A DNA stretch of 64,000 nt. Origin: Paracrocinitomix sp040880585 (lineage in GTDB: Bacteria > Bacteroidota > Bacteroidia > Flavobacteriales_D > Crocinitomicaceae). This document shows, one piece after another, positions 52,265 to 61,612 of the stretch. The stretch is from the NCBI GenBank assembly GCA_040880585.1, contig JBBDID010000042.1, forward strand, positions 34,878 through 98,877, given 5' to 3'. The notes under the pieces were generated by a model, which ran no database searches, was not told where the DNA came from, and was given only the letters and a program-made list of their open reading frames with translations. Within the stretch, counting starts at the first letter, position 1; each line of letters opens with the position of its first letter. Both the position numbers and the translations under genes were made by a program.

Positions 52265-53423
52265 ATGATACCTCGATTTATTCTTAGTGAATTATTTGAG
52301 TTGTTGACAGAATTTCTTGTTATAGCAATAGTTGATCCAAGACAAGTTGTGAAAACAACACTCGTTAAATCTTTAGAAAAAGAAATTTCGAAGGAAGTAA
52401 TTTACATTGATTTAGAAAACCCACGACGTCACGAAGTAAAATTAAGCGATCCAGTTTTGTTTTTTTGAAAACAATGAAGATAAATGCATTGTGCTTGACG
52501 AAATACAAAGAAGAAAAGATTTGTTTCCTATACTCCGTGCTATGGTGGACCAAAATCGAAAACCAGCTCGGTTTATTTTGTTGGGTTCGGCATCACCAGA
52601 ATTGATTAGAGATAGTTCAGAGTCATTAGCAGGTAGAATTTTTTATAAAGAATTAACACCTCTTCATCTATTAGAACTCAAAGAAGAATGGGAAGAAAAT
52701 TTACTGATCAGAGGTGGATTTCCAAATTCATTATTGGCGAAAAGTGATAAAATGAGTGAATTTTGGCGAGAAGGTTTTATTCAAACATACGTAGAAAAAG
52801 ACTTGCCCTTGTTGGGTTTGCCAATATCTCCAGCAGAATCGAGAAGATTACTTCGAATGGTTGCTCAGCTTCACGGACAGCTATTAAATTACGCTTCCTT
52901 ATCAAAATCATTAGGAGTAAGTGCTCCTACCGTAAAAAAATACATACAATTTTTAGAACATGCTTTTTTAATTGATTTACTGGAACCTTATTCAGGGAAT
53001 AGCTCTAAAAGAATTATCAAATCTCCTAAAATTTACATCCGAGACTCGGGTATATTAAATTATCTTTTGGGAATATGTACATATAACGATCTACTCTCCA
53101 ACCCAAATGCAGGAAATGTTTGGGAAGGATTTGTTATCCAACAAATAAAAGCCATCCTGCCTTACAATGTAAATGTTTGCTATTATCGAACCAATCATGG
53201 AGCTGAATTAGATTTGATTTTAACATTCTCCAATCAAAAAAAAATAGGCGTAGAAATTAAATTAAGTTCTACACCTTCTCTTAGCAGAGGGAATTACGAA
53301 GTAATGAAAGATTTAAAATTGGAGAAACTTTACGTCATTATACCAACAAAAGACACCTTTTTTTTAAAAGAAAATATTCAGGTGATTGGGTTGAGACAAT
53401 TTATGAGTGATTTTTACAAGTAA
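52265..53423 (+). pseudogene. AAA/DUF4143 ATPase, frameshifted and with broken Walker A
   Basis: Two frames together make one DUF4143-type ATPase of about 385 residues. Frame one runs 52265-52468 (MIPRFILSELFELL...) and ends in SDPVLFF-stop; removing one T from the seven-T run at 52460-52466 continues into frame two as FFENNEDKCIVLDEIQRR, LLGSASPELIRDSSESLAGR, LIRGGFPNSLLA and the C-terminal DUF4143 part (YIRDSGILNYLLG, KIGVEIKLS). The Walker A that should read GPRQVGKTT is DPRQVVKTT, losing two glycines. Both lesions indicate decay; a sequencing error in the T run would explain only the first. Such ATPases are of unknown function, often spread by transfer. Confidence 0.88.
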
Positions 53424-53440
53424 AAGCCAACAGCCCAACA

Positions 53441-53512
53441 ATGAAAAAACTAAAACTGATTCTCCCCCTCCAACTCCTTGCAGCCTGTTTATCTAATTCG
53501 AAAAAGGTATAA
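53441..53512 (+). other. tiny lipoprotein signal-peptide ORF, probable remnant
   Basis: A 23-codon ORF (MKKLKLILPLQLLAACLSNS and three more residues) starts at the ATG at 53441 and ends with TAA at 53512. It has a good signal peptide and lipobox (LLAAC) but almost no mature part. It is either a remnant of a lipoprotein gene truncated by the changes around here, or a small lipoprotein. Nothing else supports expression. Confidence 0.4.
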
Positions 53513-53546
53513 TTATTGCTAATTTCTCCTTAAATTGTTACTGTCC

Positions 53547-56500
53547 ATGAATGATTTATTCAGAATTTGCCTTCTTTTATCAGTTTCATATCTATCCGTT
53601 AACGGCTTTTCACAAAAACAGGATACCATTTTTCCTTTTGAAAAGAAATACAACGGAATTGAGATAATCGCATATCGGGTTCCGCTTCTTAATAAAGATG
53701 AAGGATCCTACAATCCTCCGTTTGAATGTGAATACAACGACCGTTATTTAAACCGTAATGAAGACGATATATCGGAAAAACCAAGAAAGTGTCGCATTGG
53801 AATCGTAAATAAAAAATATGGTGTTTTTTCTGTAAAAGGTGAAGAAATTATTGCTCCGGAATACGATAGCTTATACCAGGTTGGCAAGCTAAATCCTGCC
53901 GTATTTATTGTCAGAAAGAATGGTAAATACGGACTTGTGGAAGAAAATAATAAAATAATTTACCCGCCGGTTTACGATAAATTAGAATCGGTAGGAAGAT
54001 CTTCCGGATGCTCGCATGTTAGAAGTTTATTTCTTGCTCAGAAAGGCAATAAACAAGGGCTACTGAGATTAAACGGCACTTCAAAAGTTAAGGTTAAATA
54101 TGATTATGTCAATCATTTCTATACGCAAACGCAATGCCCTACATTCAGAAAAATTGTTTGTGTTAAGAAGGATGAAAAATATGGTTTTGTCAATGATAAT
54201 GATTCTGCTGTAATTCCATTCATCTACAGTGACATCAAAACAACGCATCCTCATCCATATTATAAAGACAAAATCATAGCACAGTACAACGGAAAATATG
54301 GTGTCATAGACTACCAGAACACTATTTTGATCCCTTTTAACTATGAAGATATAAATTTTCATTATTTGGATGGATATGACATGGTCCTGGCTGTAAAAGA
54401 GAAAGTAAAATGGGGGTTAGTCAGTTCCGGCAATCGACTTATTGTCAAGCCAAAATTTGATTCTATCGAGTATTTAATTGATGCCGGGGAAGGAAAGTTT
54501 GCATATTCAGACAATGGTTACTGGGGTATCGCAGATACAAACGGAAACATTTTAATTAAAGCAGAATTCAGTGAAATTCAAGCCCTGCCCGGCGACTTTT
54601 ACAGTTACTCTCAAAATGGTAAGTATGGCTTTGTCAGTCGTTACGGACGTGTACTTTCCAATGCGATTTATAAGGATATTCGGTATGTAAGTGACCATCT
54701 CGCACTGCTGTCCAATGACAAGTATCACGGTATTTTCAATATGATTTCAGGAAAAGAAATTGTTCCACCGGTTTATATAATTCCCTGGGAATACTATGGT
54801 GAATATGACTTATTCTGGGACAAGTACCTGTATTCTAAACAGATGTTCTGGAAAAATAAAGATGATCAATACGGAGTAATTGATTCTTCCGGAAATACGC
54901 TTATTCCCTTTGAATATGACCAGCCTTTTGAAATTAACTCATGGAAAAACAGAATAATTGGTGAAAAAAACGGTAAAAAGTATTTATTTGATTTAGATGG
55001 CAATTTAATTGCAGGCGGATTTGATAACGTAAAAGCAGATGATTACGAAACAGCTGACTTTTATATAACCCAAAATAACGGATCCTACGGTTTAATATCA
55101 CCCAGTGGAGAAATGTTACTGGAAAATCGCTACAACTCCATAAGAATTAAACATGACAGAAGCCGCAATAATCCCGGGCCTGTATTTTTTGAAGTTGAAA
55201 ATAATGGGAAACGGGGAATCATCAAGGGTAACGGTGAATTCATTATTCCGTGTGAGTACGAATACATCAGTTACGCCAACGAAGCTTTTTCTGTAGTAAA
55301 GGGTTTAAAAACTGCCTTATTAAATCTTGAGGGAGAAACAATGGAACCTCTTGATTTTAAAGTGTCTGAAGAATTGTCATCTAAGTACCGGGAAATTAAA
55401 TACGGAAACAAATTCGCTGTCATTGATCAAAATGGGAAAAGAGTCGATAAGGGAGAGTATGACTACTACAATAAAATACAGAACACCTACATTATTGTGA
55501 CTAAACAAATTAATGCGGGAGCAATGGAGAATTACCGGTCATCTTACAAGTATAAATATGGTTTATTAGATACAAACCTGAATATTATATTCCCTGCTGT
55601 TTACCGGGATATTCATTTCTATAGAGATGATTTCGGAAAGCTTTGCGACAATAATTTTCGCTATTATTTTTTTGACTTTATCAATGGGGTTCATGAAGAA
55701 AAATATGTTGAAATCAGGCAGCTACCTTCTGGACACTTCGAGGTGGAGGAATCTGAATATATTGAGGGAATTTGCGACTCGACAGGTAAAATTATCATAG
55801 AGCCTCAGTTTGAAAAGATCAAATATTATGACGGATCATTCGCAGCTGTTAAAAAAAATGGACTTTATGGGTTTTGTGACGGTGAGGGAAAGATGTTAAC
55901 GGAATATAAATACGAGGCGGCAAAAGGAATATATAAAAACTTCCTAAGTGTTGGTCTTAACAGTAAGTATGGTGTGGTTGATAAAAGTGGCGAAGTCATT
56001 GTGCCTTTTAAATACACATCAAAGGTAAACTTCAACCATCTGAAGCGCGGTCATCATTTTATAAAAATTGAATCAACTGAAGGATATGGCTTACTTGATT
56101 CGAATATGAAGGAGGTTATTCCGCCGATTTGTGTAGAACCCATTAAAGATTTCAGTAAGGCAGGCGATTTTAAATACGTCATTGTGAGTACAAATGACGG
56201 AAAATCAGGCGTATTTCTTTCAAACGGTGAGGAATTTTTACCGATAAAGGAACATCAGGTCAATGACCTGTTTTTGGCAACAACAGGCCTATTCAGTTAC
56301 GCTGTTAATGGTGAATACGGTCTGATCAATACCGAAGAAAAAGTTATTTTAAAACCGAAATATGATACGATTATCGGAAATATCAAAGGGTATAGTGTGA
56401 ACTTTGACTGGAACTCACCACAACCCTACCTGTTATTTCAAGAAGACAAGAAATATGGTGTTTTATCAGTTGATGGTAAAAAAATTGCTAAAGCAGTCTT

Positions 56501-56600
56501 TGACGACTTTGAGATCAGTAAAATCGGAGAAATCATACTCTTCAAAGGATCAAAATCATTCCTGCTTGAAAAGAATGGTCAAATACGTAAGCTGAAATAA
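53547..56600 (+). CDS. large WG-repeat protein
   Basis: 1017 residues from the ATG at 53547; a TTG at 53535 would add four residues. The signal peptide is MNDLFRICLLLSVSYLSVNGFSQ. The rest consists of more than 15 WG (KWG) repeats of about 45 residues of the pattern NGKYGLVEENNKIIYPPVYDK, such as KYGVFSVKGEEIIAPEYDSL, KYGVIDYQNTILIPFNYED and YGLISPSGEMLLENRYNSI. The repeats are diverged, not recent copies. WG-repeat proteins are frequent in Bacteroidota; the role is unknown. Exported, probably periplasmic or outer surface. Single gene between the decayed ATPase and the HsdR-N-like gene. Confidence 0.88.
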   Translation: MNDLFRICLLLSVSYLSVNGFSQKQDTIFPFEKKYNGIEIIAYRVPLLNKDEGSYNPPFECEYNDRYLNRNEDDISEKPRKCRIGIVNKKYGVFSVKGEEIIAPEYDSLYQVGKLNPAVFIVRKNGKYGLVEENNKIIYPPVYDKLESVGRSSGCSHVRSLFLAQKGNKQGLLRLNGTSKVKVKYDYVNHFYTQTQCPTFRKIVCVKKDEKYGFVNDNDSAVIPFIYSDIKTTHPHPYYKDKIIAQYNGKYGVIDYQNTILIPFNYEDINFHYLDGYDMVLAVKEKVKWGLVSSGNRLIVKPKFDSIEYLIDAGEGKFAYSDNGYWGIADTNGNILIKAEFSEIQALPGDFYSYSQNGKYGFVSRYGRVLSNAIYKDIRYVSDHLALLSNDKYHGIFNMISGKEIVPPVYIIPWEYYGEYDLFWDKYLYSKQMFWKNKDDQYGVIDSSGNTLIPFEYDQPFEINSWKNRIIGEKNGKKYLFDLDGNLIAGGFDNVKADDYETADFYITQNNGSYGLISPSGEMLLENRYNSIRIKHDRSRNNPGPVFFEVENNGKRGIIKGNGEFIIPCEYEYISYANEAFSVVKGLKTALLNLEGETMEPLDFKVSEELSSKYREIKYGNKFAVIDQNGKRVDKGEYDYYNKIQNTYIIVTKQINAGAMENYRSSYKYKYGLLDTNLNIIFPAVYRDIHFYRDDFGKLCDNNFRYYFFDFINGVHEEKYVEIRQLPSGHFEVEESEYIEGICDSTGKIIIEPQFEKIKYYDGSFAAVKKNGLYGFCDGEGKMLTEYKYEAAKGIYKNFLSVGLNSKYGVVDKSGEVIVPFKYTSKVNFNHLKRGHHFIKIESTEGYGLLDSNMKEVIPPICVEPIKDFSKAGDFKYVIVSTNDGKSGVFLSNGEEFLPIKEHQVNDLFLATTGLFSYAVNGEYGLINTEEKVILKPKYDTIIGNIKGYSVNFDWNSPQPYLLFQEDKKYGVLSVDGKKIAKAVFDDFEISKIGEIILFKGSKSFLLEKNGQIRKLK

Positions 56601-56787
56601 GTGCCTAAGAGCAGACAAATTCTGCTGAAAGAAGTTTTACAATTCGGTTATTAGCAAGCTACGTTAATTCAAGGCAGTTTTACACTTTTCATAAATTCCA
56701 CAGTCTTTACTTTGAAGGATTACTAACTCTAAACTGGCTAAATGTTACCAACCTCATTACTTCAAAGAATTTAACTTACTTTGTAGT

Positions 56788-57246
56788 ATGTACGCCGCTT
56801 TGAATCTTCCTGAGATCACCGTTAAAATGAGGGGAACTGAAATCTGGGATCCTTTACGCAAAAAATATTATCGCTGCACGCCGGAAGAGTGGGTGCGTCA
56901 ACATTTCTTATTGTATTTAGTTCAGCACAAGAACTATCCCATGGGAAGAATGGTCAGTGAACATACTGTGAATTATAATGGAATGAAAAAAAGATGTGAC
57001 CTGGCGCTTTTCAACGAGCATTTATCGGTAGATCTGATTGTCGAATGCAAAGCCCCGGAGGTAAAAATCACACAGGACACTTTTTACCAAATCGCTAAAT
57101 ACACCAGCGTATTACAAGCTCCTTTTTTGGTGCTCACCAATGGCCTGGAACATTATTGCGCATTTGTTGATGTCAAAAACAAAGCATTGCGTTTTCTAAA
57201 AGAAATTCCGGATTTTAAAGAATTGAATGAAATGAAAAACAGCTAA
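56788..57246 (+). CDS. orphan HsdR N-terminal-like (type I restriction R domain) nuclease-fold protein
   Basis: 152 residues equal to the HSDR_N_2 domain alone: DPLRKKYYRCTPEEWVRQHFLLYL, then MKKRCDLALFNEHLSVDLIVECKAP and VLQAPFLVLTNGLEHYCAFVD. A PD-(D/E)xK-like triad can be read as Asp in RCDLALF and Glu-Cys-Lys in VECKAP. No helicase, methylase or specificity subunit is nearby, so it is not a restriction system. Standalone copies are conserved in Bacteroidota, and their function is unknown. The ATG at 56788 lies after a weak -7-like box (TTACTTTG). The 187-base gap before it has no gene. Confidence 0.85.
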   Translation: MYAALNLPEITVKMRGTEIWDPLRKKYYRCTPEEWVRQHFLLYLVQHKNYPMGRMVSEHTVNYNGMKKRCDLALFNEHLSVDLIVECKAPEVKITQDTFYQIAKYTSVLQAPFLVLTNGLEHYCAFVDVKNKALRFLKEIPDFKELNEMKNS

Positions 57247-57256
57247 AAAAAGTCAA

Positions 57257-57904
57257 CTAATTGGAAATCTGATACCTTCCCGTACCTATTCCATTGATAA
57301 ATTCAGCCCAGGAAGAAGGGTTCAAGAGATTGTTTTTAGGTCCCTGCCCACGGATATATTGGTCTTGATAAAATTGCTGCTGGTAACTGCTGTAAGAAGA
57401 CAAGCCATCTGAACTCATTAATTCCCCAACAAAAGCCATTTCTTGTGGTGTCAATCTTTTTCTGGCTCGTTTCAGGTCTGAATTTGGGCTTTCCATTTCA
57501 ACAAATTCTTTGGCAAATGCTTCTCTTGATGGCCAGGGATAAACATCCACCGGTTCAGACATAATGGTGTCAAACTTCAAAATTTGCACCAGACTAATCG
57601 CTTCTAATTTGGTAGAATCCGACACGATATAAATTTTTTTCTTGTATCCAATGGAAGAAAATTGCAAAGTATCACCGGGGTGAACCACAAAAGCGAAATA
57701 GCCGAAGTAATCTGCAATCACCCCTCTTCTTGTAGATATATCCACTATTTTGGCAAAAGGTACCCGATCCATACTGTCAGAAATTACAATTCCTGTCATT
57801 TGAATAAGCTGTAAAGAGTCCTTCTTTCCCGAAGCTTTTGAATCCTGACCCAATAAAACGCTCAGAGAAAGCAAGAAAATAAATGTGCTAAATATCTTTT
57901 TCAT
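57257..57904 (-). CDS. exported protein with carboxypeptidase-regulatory-like (CarboxypepD_reg) domain
   Basis: 215 residues from the ATG at 57904 (MKKIFSTFIFLLSLSVLLGQ), a clear signal peptide; a longer frame to 57940 adds 12 residues before it. The N-terminal beta domain reads GIVISDSMDRVPFAKIVDISTRR, then GVIADYFGYFAFVVHPGDTLQFSSIGYKKKIY, in pieces GVIADYFGYFAFVVHPGD and TLQFSSIGYKKKIYIV, the plug-like CarboxypepD_reg fold. The C-terminal part (ALVQILKFDTIMSEPVDVYPWPSREAFAKEF and SWAEFINGIGTG type pieces) is helical and unknown. It is 123 bases from the divergent guaB start at 58064 (start codons 57904 and 58064). Confidence 0.8.
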   Translation of the reverse strand: MKKIFSTFIFLLSLSVLLGQDSKASGKKDSLQLIQMTGIVISDSMDRVPFAKIVDISTRRGVIADYFGYFAFVVHPGDTLQFSSIGYKKKIYIVSDSTKLEAISLVQILKFDTIMSEPVDVYPWPSREAFAKEFVEMESPNSDLKRARKRLTPQEMAFVGELMSSDGLSSYSSYQQQFYQDQYIRGQGPKNNLLNPSSWAEFINGIGTGRYQISN

Positions 57905-58024
57905 GATGTACTGTACACTACAAATATCTCTATTTATCACAAGATCACAAAACGATTTAACATAATTTAATCATACGATCACACGTCAGGGCGTTATTAT
58001 GAACTGAACAAATACCTTTTTTAT

Positions 58025-58032
58025 TAACTTTG
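58025..58032 (+). promoter_or_regulatory. -7 promoter box TAACTTTG of guaB
   Basis: A perfect TAnnTTTG, 31 bases before the guaB ATG at 58064. Confidence 0.6.
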
Positions 58033-58063
58033 CGGGAATTTATAACCGAAATAAGTTCGAAAT

Positions 58064-59536
58064 ATGGGAATCACAGATCTTAAAAATGTAAAGGAAGGTT
58101 TGACGTATGATGATGTTCTGCTAGTTCCCAGATTTTCTGAGGTACTGCCGCATGAAGTCTCGTTAAAAACTAAATTCAGTAGAAATATTGAACTCAATGC
58201 ACCCATTGTTTCGGCGGCTATGGACACGGTAACTGAATCCAAGTTAGCCATTGCCATTGCACAGCAAGGCGGAATTGGTGTGGTTCACAAAAACATGAGC
58301 ATAACAGATCAGGCACTGGAGGTGAGAAAGGTAAAACGTTCAGAAAGTGGAATGATCATTGATCCAATCACTTTGGGAGTAAATGCACTGGTGAAGGACG
58401 CTTTAAGGTTAATGGAAGAAAACAGTATTGGTGGAATTCCCATTGTAGATGATAAAAATATACTGGTAGGTATTGTCACCAACCGGGATTTGCGATTTGA
58501 AAAAAAGGTCAGTCGTCCGATAAAGGAAGTGATGACTTCAGGAAATCTCATTACTGCTTCAGAAGGCACTACCTTAATTGATGCAGAAAAAACACTGCAA
58601 AAACATAAAATTGAAAAACTACCGGTGGTAGGGAAAGACAATAAGCTAATTGGTCTGATCACCTTTAGAGACATCATCAAAGTGAAAGAGCATCCTAACT
58701 CTTGCAAAGACACCTTCGGTCGCTTGCGGGTTGCTGCAGCTGTTGGCGTAACTAATGACACCATTGAAAGGGTAGATGCTTTGGTAAAAGCAGGGGTAGA
58801 TGCCATTGTGATTGATACTGCTCACGGGCATACGCAAGGTGTCGTTGATAAACTTAAAGCCATCAAGAAAAAGTATAGTGATATTGATGTGGTGGTTGGA
58901 AATATTGCCACCAAAGAATCGGCAGAATATTTAGTAAAAGCAGGGGCAGATGCGGTGAAAGTAGGAATCGGTCCCGGATCAATTTGTACTACGCGCGTGA
59001 TTGCCGGTGTTGGTGTTCCTCAGCTTTCAGCTGTAAATGATGTGGCTATGGTTCTGGAAGGATCCGGAGTTCCGGTTATCGCAGACGGAGGCGTCAGGTA
59101 TACCGGAGATTTTGTGAAAGCTATTGCGGCCGGAGCTGACACCATTATGGTTGGCTCAATGTTTGCTGGTGTTCAGGAAAGTCCCGGAGAAACCATCATC
59201 TTTCAGGGAAGAAAATTTAAAACTTACCGGGGGATGGGATCAGTAGAAGCAATGCAAAAGGGATCAAAAGACCGCTATTTTCAATCAGATGAAGAGGACG
59301 CAAAAAAATTAGTTCCAGAAGGAATTTCGGGACGGGTTCCTTACAAAGGAACATTAGAAGAAGTGATGCATCAAATTATTGGTGGAATCAGAGCAGGGAT
59401 GGGATATTGTGGGGCAAAAGATGTTGAGCACTTAAAAGGTGCGCCCTTTATTAAAATATCCAGTGCAGGAATGATGGAAAGTCACCCGCACGATATCACT
59501 ATTACAAGAGAAGCACCCAATTACAGTATAAAATAA
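58064..59536 (+). CDS. guaB: inosine-5'-monophosphate dehydrogenase
   Basis: 490 residues with the full IMPDH plan. The barrel begins EGLTYDDVLLVPRFSEVLP. A CBS pair (about residues 95-205) is inserted in the usual place, with MEENSIGGIPIVDD and LQKHKIEKLPVVG. The catalytic loop is GIGPGSICTTRVIAG with Cys308, followed by IADGGVRYTGDFVKAIAAGA (IADGGVRYTGD is the IMP-binding Asp region), and YRGMGSVEAMQKGSKDRY of the flap region. The enzyme makes XMP from IMP with NAD, committing to guanine nucleotides. It is followed by the parvulin gene after 8 bases, possibly one transcript. Confidence 0.97.
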   Translation: MGITDLKNVKEGLTYDDVLLVPRFSEVLPHEVSLKTKFSRNIELNAPIVSAAMDTVTESKLAIAIAQQGGIGVVHKNMSITDQALEVRKVKRSESGMIIDPITLGVNALVKDALRLMEENSIGGIPIVDDKNILVGIVTNRDLRFEKKVSRPIKEVMTSGNLITASEGTTLIDAEKTLQKHKIEKLPVVGKDNKLIGLITFRDIIKVKEHPNSCKDTFGRLRVAAAVGVTNDTIERVDALVKAGVDAIVIDTAHGHTQGVVDKLKAIKKKYSDIDVVVGNIATKESAEYLVKAGADAVKVGIGPGSICTTRVIAGVGVPQLSAVNDVAMVLEGSGVPVIADGGVRYTGDFVKAIAAGADTIMVGSMFAGVQESPGETIIFQGRKFKTYRGMGSVEAMQKGSKDRYFQSDEEDAKKLVPEGISGRVPYKGTLEEVMHQIIGGIRAGMGYCGAKDVEHLKGAPFIKISSAGMMESHPHDITITREAPNYSIK

Positions 59537-59544
59537 AATTTATT

Positions 59545-61533
59545 ATGAGAAAATTACAACTTGTCTTACTCAGTTTGTTAGTTGCTACCTTCAGTTTTGC
59601 ACATGATGATGAGAAAGATCCAATTGTGCTAAAAATAAACGGCGAAGGTATACACGCTTCCGAGTTCTTATACATCTATACCAAAAATAATCCCAACCCC
59701 TCTTTCCATAAAGACAGTTTGGATGATTATATGGAGTTGTTCATCAATTATAAACTCAAGGTAAAAGAGGCTGAAAAATTGGGATACGACACCATTCCTC
59801 AACTACAACGAGAACTGGCACAATATAGAAAGCAACTCTCTATGCCTTATATGGTGGATAAGAAAAAGAATGAGAAGTTAATTGAAGAGGCATATTACCG
59901 CATCCAAAATGAAATTCATGCCAGCCATATTCTGGTTAGGATTCCCCCTAATCCTAAACCTGAAGATACCCTGGCTGCCTACAATAAAATTGTGGAGATA
60001 CGTAAACGAATTGTTGAGGGAGGAGAAGATTTCGGAACAGTTGCAGCTTCAAAAGGGGGTTCTGAGGATCCCTCTGTCAAAATGAATAAAGGTGATTTGG
60101 GATATTTTTCTGCCTTGCAAATGGTATATCCTTTTGAGGATGCTGCCTTTAACACCAAGCCCGGTGATATATCCATGCCGGTAAAAACCAAGTTCGGTTA
60201 TCACATCATTAAGGTTCATGATATCAGAAAAGCAAAAGGGAAGATGAAAGCCGCCCATATTATGATTCTTGCAAATGACCAAATGTCTAAAGAAGATCTC
60301 ATAGAAGCCGAAAAAAAGATCAACGAGATTTACTCCCTTCTGGAAAAAGGTGAGAAATTTGAAGAGTTGGCTCAAAAATATTCTGACGATCAATCATCAA
60401 AAACAAAAGGAGGCATGCTCCCTACTTTCGGTGCCGGCGCCAAACAACGAATGGTACCTGAGTTTGAAGAAGCTGCTTTTTCCATAGATGAAGACGGCGC
60501 ATATTCCAAACCGGTTAAAACTGCTTATGGATACCATATTATCAAAAGAGTTGAATTATTGCCTGTTCCTTCTTATGAGGATATGTATCGCGAACTAAAG
60601 TTAAAAGTAGAAAAAGACGTACGTGCGCAAACTACAAGGCAAGCGTTTATTGATCAACTCAAAATAGAATATGGTTTTAGTGATGCCAACGCTCAAAAAT
60701 TACTACCCATGTTCTACACTACAATTGGCGACGAATTTTATCAGGGACGCTGGAAAGGATTGGAATCAGACGCACATAAAGACGACATTCTTTTTAGTTT
60801 TAAAGATGTGTTTTTTACAGTCGGTGATTTTGAAAAACACCTATTATCTATACAAAACGCCAGAAAAGCCGGTATTATGAAAGCCTATATTTTACAAGAA
60901 TTTGATGCCTGGGCTACCCATAAGTTATTGGAATACGAAGATCGTCAACTTGAAAAAAAGTATCCTGAATTTAAAAACCTCATCAAAGAGTACAGGGATG
61001 GTATTTTAGTATTTGAGATCATGCAAAATGAAATCTGGAATAAAGCTGCCAAGGACACAGTAGGCATTAAAGCGTACTACGAAAAACACCGTGAAGATTT
61101 CACCTTTCCATTAAGATATAAAGGGGAACTGTATAAGTGTAAGGATAAAGCAACTGCCAAAAAGGTCTATGAGTTGGTAGAAAGTGACACCTTATCTTTT
61201 GGAAAAATTCAAGAGATCATCAATCAAAAATCTCAACTCAATCTGGTGGTTAGAAAAGAAACTTTTAATGCTACTACCACCTCTGCTTTTCAAAATGGCA
61301 AAAAGACACTCACTTTCAAAAAAGGATTGAATAAAGTTTTTGAATCTAATGGAGAATATTATGTCTTTAAAGTAGAGGAAGTATTACAGCCTCGAAAACG
61401 AGAATTCAAAGAAGCCAAAGGTTTGGTTACAGCTGCGTATCAAAATCAGCTGGAAAAAGAGTGGTTAGAAAAATTACGTAAGAGTTACGACGTTGAAGTA
61501 CAGCACGACAACCTATACGGTTTGCATGATTAA
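59545..61533 (+). CDS. periplasmic parvulin-type peptidyl-prolyl isomerase (PpiD/SurA-like)
   Basis: 662 residues with a signal peptide (MRKLQLVLLSLLVATFSFA). After an N-terminal SurA_N-like helical region there are two rotamase domains: HASHILVRIP ... GGSEDPSVKMNKGDLGYFSALQMV with KPGDISMPVKTKFGYHIIKVHD (about 120-230), and AAHIMILAND ... GGMLPTFGAGAKQRMVPEFEEAAF with KTAYGYHIIKRVE (about 235-340). A long helical C-terminus follows, with a possible third degenerate unit (ESNGEYYVFKVEEVLQ). It acts as folding helper for outer-membrane or secreted proteins. It heads a row of three such genes and ends at the terminator at 61555-61592. Confidence 0.9.
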   Translation: MRKLQLVLLSLLVATFSFAHDDEKDPIVLKINGEGIHASEFLYIYTKNNPNPSFHKDSLDDYMELFINYKLKVKEAEKLGYDTIPQLQRELAQYRKQLSMPYMVDKKKNEKLIEEAYYRIQNEIHASHILVRIPPNPKPEDTLAAYNKIVEIRKRIVEGGEDFGTVAASKGGSEDPSVKMNKGDLGYFSALQMVYPFEDAAFNTKPGDISMPVKTKFGYHIIKVHDIRKAKGKMKAAHIMILANDQMSKEDLIEAEKKINEIYSLLEKGEKFEELAQKYSDDQSSKTKGGMLPTFGAGAKQRMVPEFEEAAFSIDEDGAYSKPVKTAYGYHIIKRVELLPVPSYEDMYRELKLKVEKDVRAQTTRQAFIDQLKIEYGFSDANAQKLLPMFYTTIGDEFYQGRWKGLESDAHKDDILFSFKDVFFTVGDFEKHLLSIQNARKAGIMKAYILQEFDAWATHKLLEYEDRQLEKKYPEFKNLIKEYRDGILVFEIMQNEIWNKAAKDTVGIKAYYEKHREDFTFPLRYKGELYKCKDKATAKKVYELVESDTLSFGKIQEIINQKSQLNLVVRKETFNATTTSAFQNGKKTLTFKKGLNKVFESNGEYYVFKVEEVLQPRKREFKEAKGLVTAAYQNQLEKEWLEKLRKSYDVEVQHDNLYGLHD

Positions 61534-61554
61534 TGGTAATAATTGTTAAAAACC

Positions 61555-61592
61555 AAAAAGCCAATTCAATTTTAAAACTGGATTGGCTTTTT
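61555..61592 (+). terminator. intrinsic terminator after the first parvulin gene
   Basis: AAAAAGCCAAT (61555-61565) pairs perfectly with ATTGGCTTTTT (61582-61592), loop 16 bases, with T residues following. It argues against translation starting at the TTG at 61583. Confidence 0.75.
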
Positions 61593-61612
61593 TAATCCGT
61601 AAATTTACCGGT

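Noticed and set aside
52460..52466. Programmed frameshift or phase-variable T run in the DUF4143 gene
   Set aside because: The Walker A motif is also destroyed, so simple decay explains the gene better; seven Ts alone is weak evidence.
56788..57246. Type I restriction-modification system
   Set aside because: Only the N-terminal HsdR-like domain is present; no helicase, methyltransferase or specificity gene lies within the window.
58309..58806. 165-codon minus-strand ORF inside guaB
   Set aside because: It lies wholly antisense to a strongly conserved enzyme gene; its length follows from guaB codon use.
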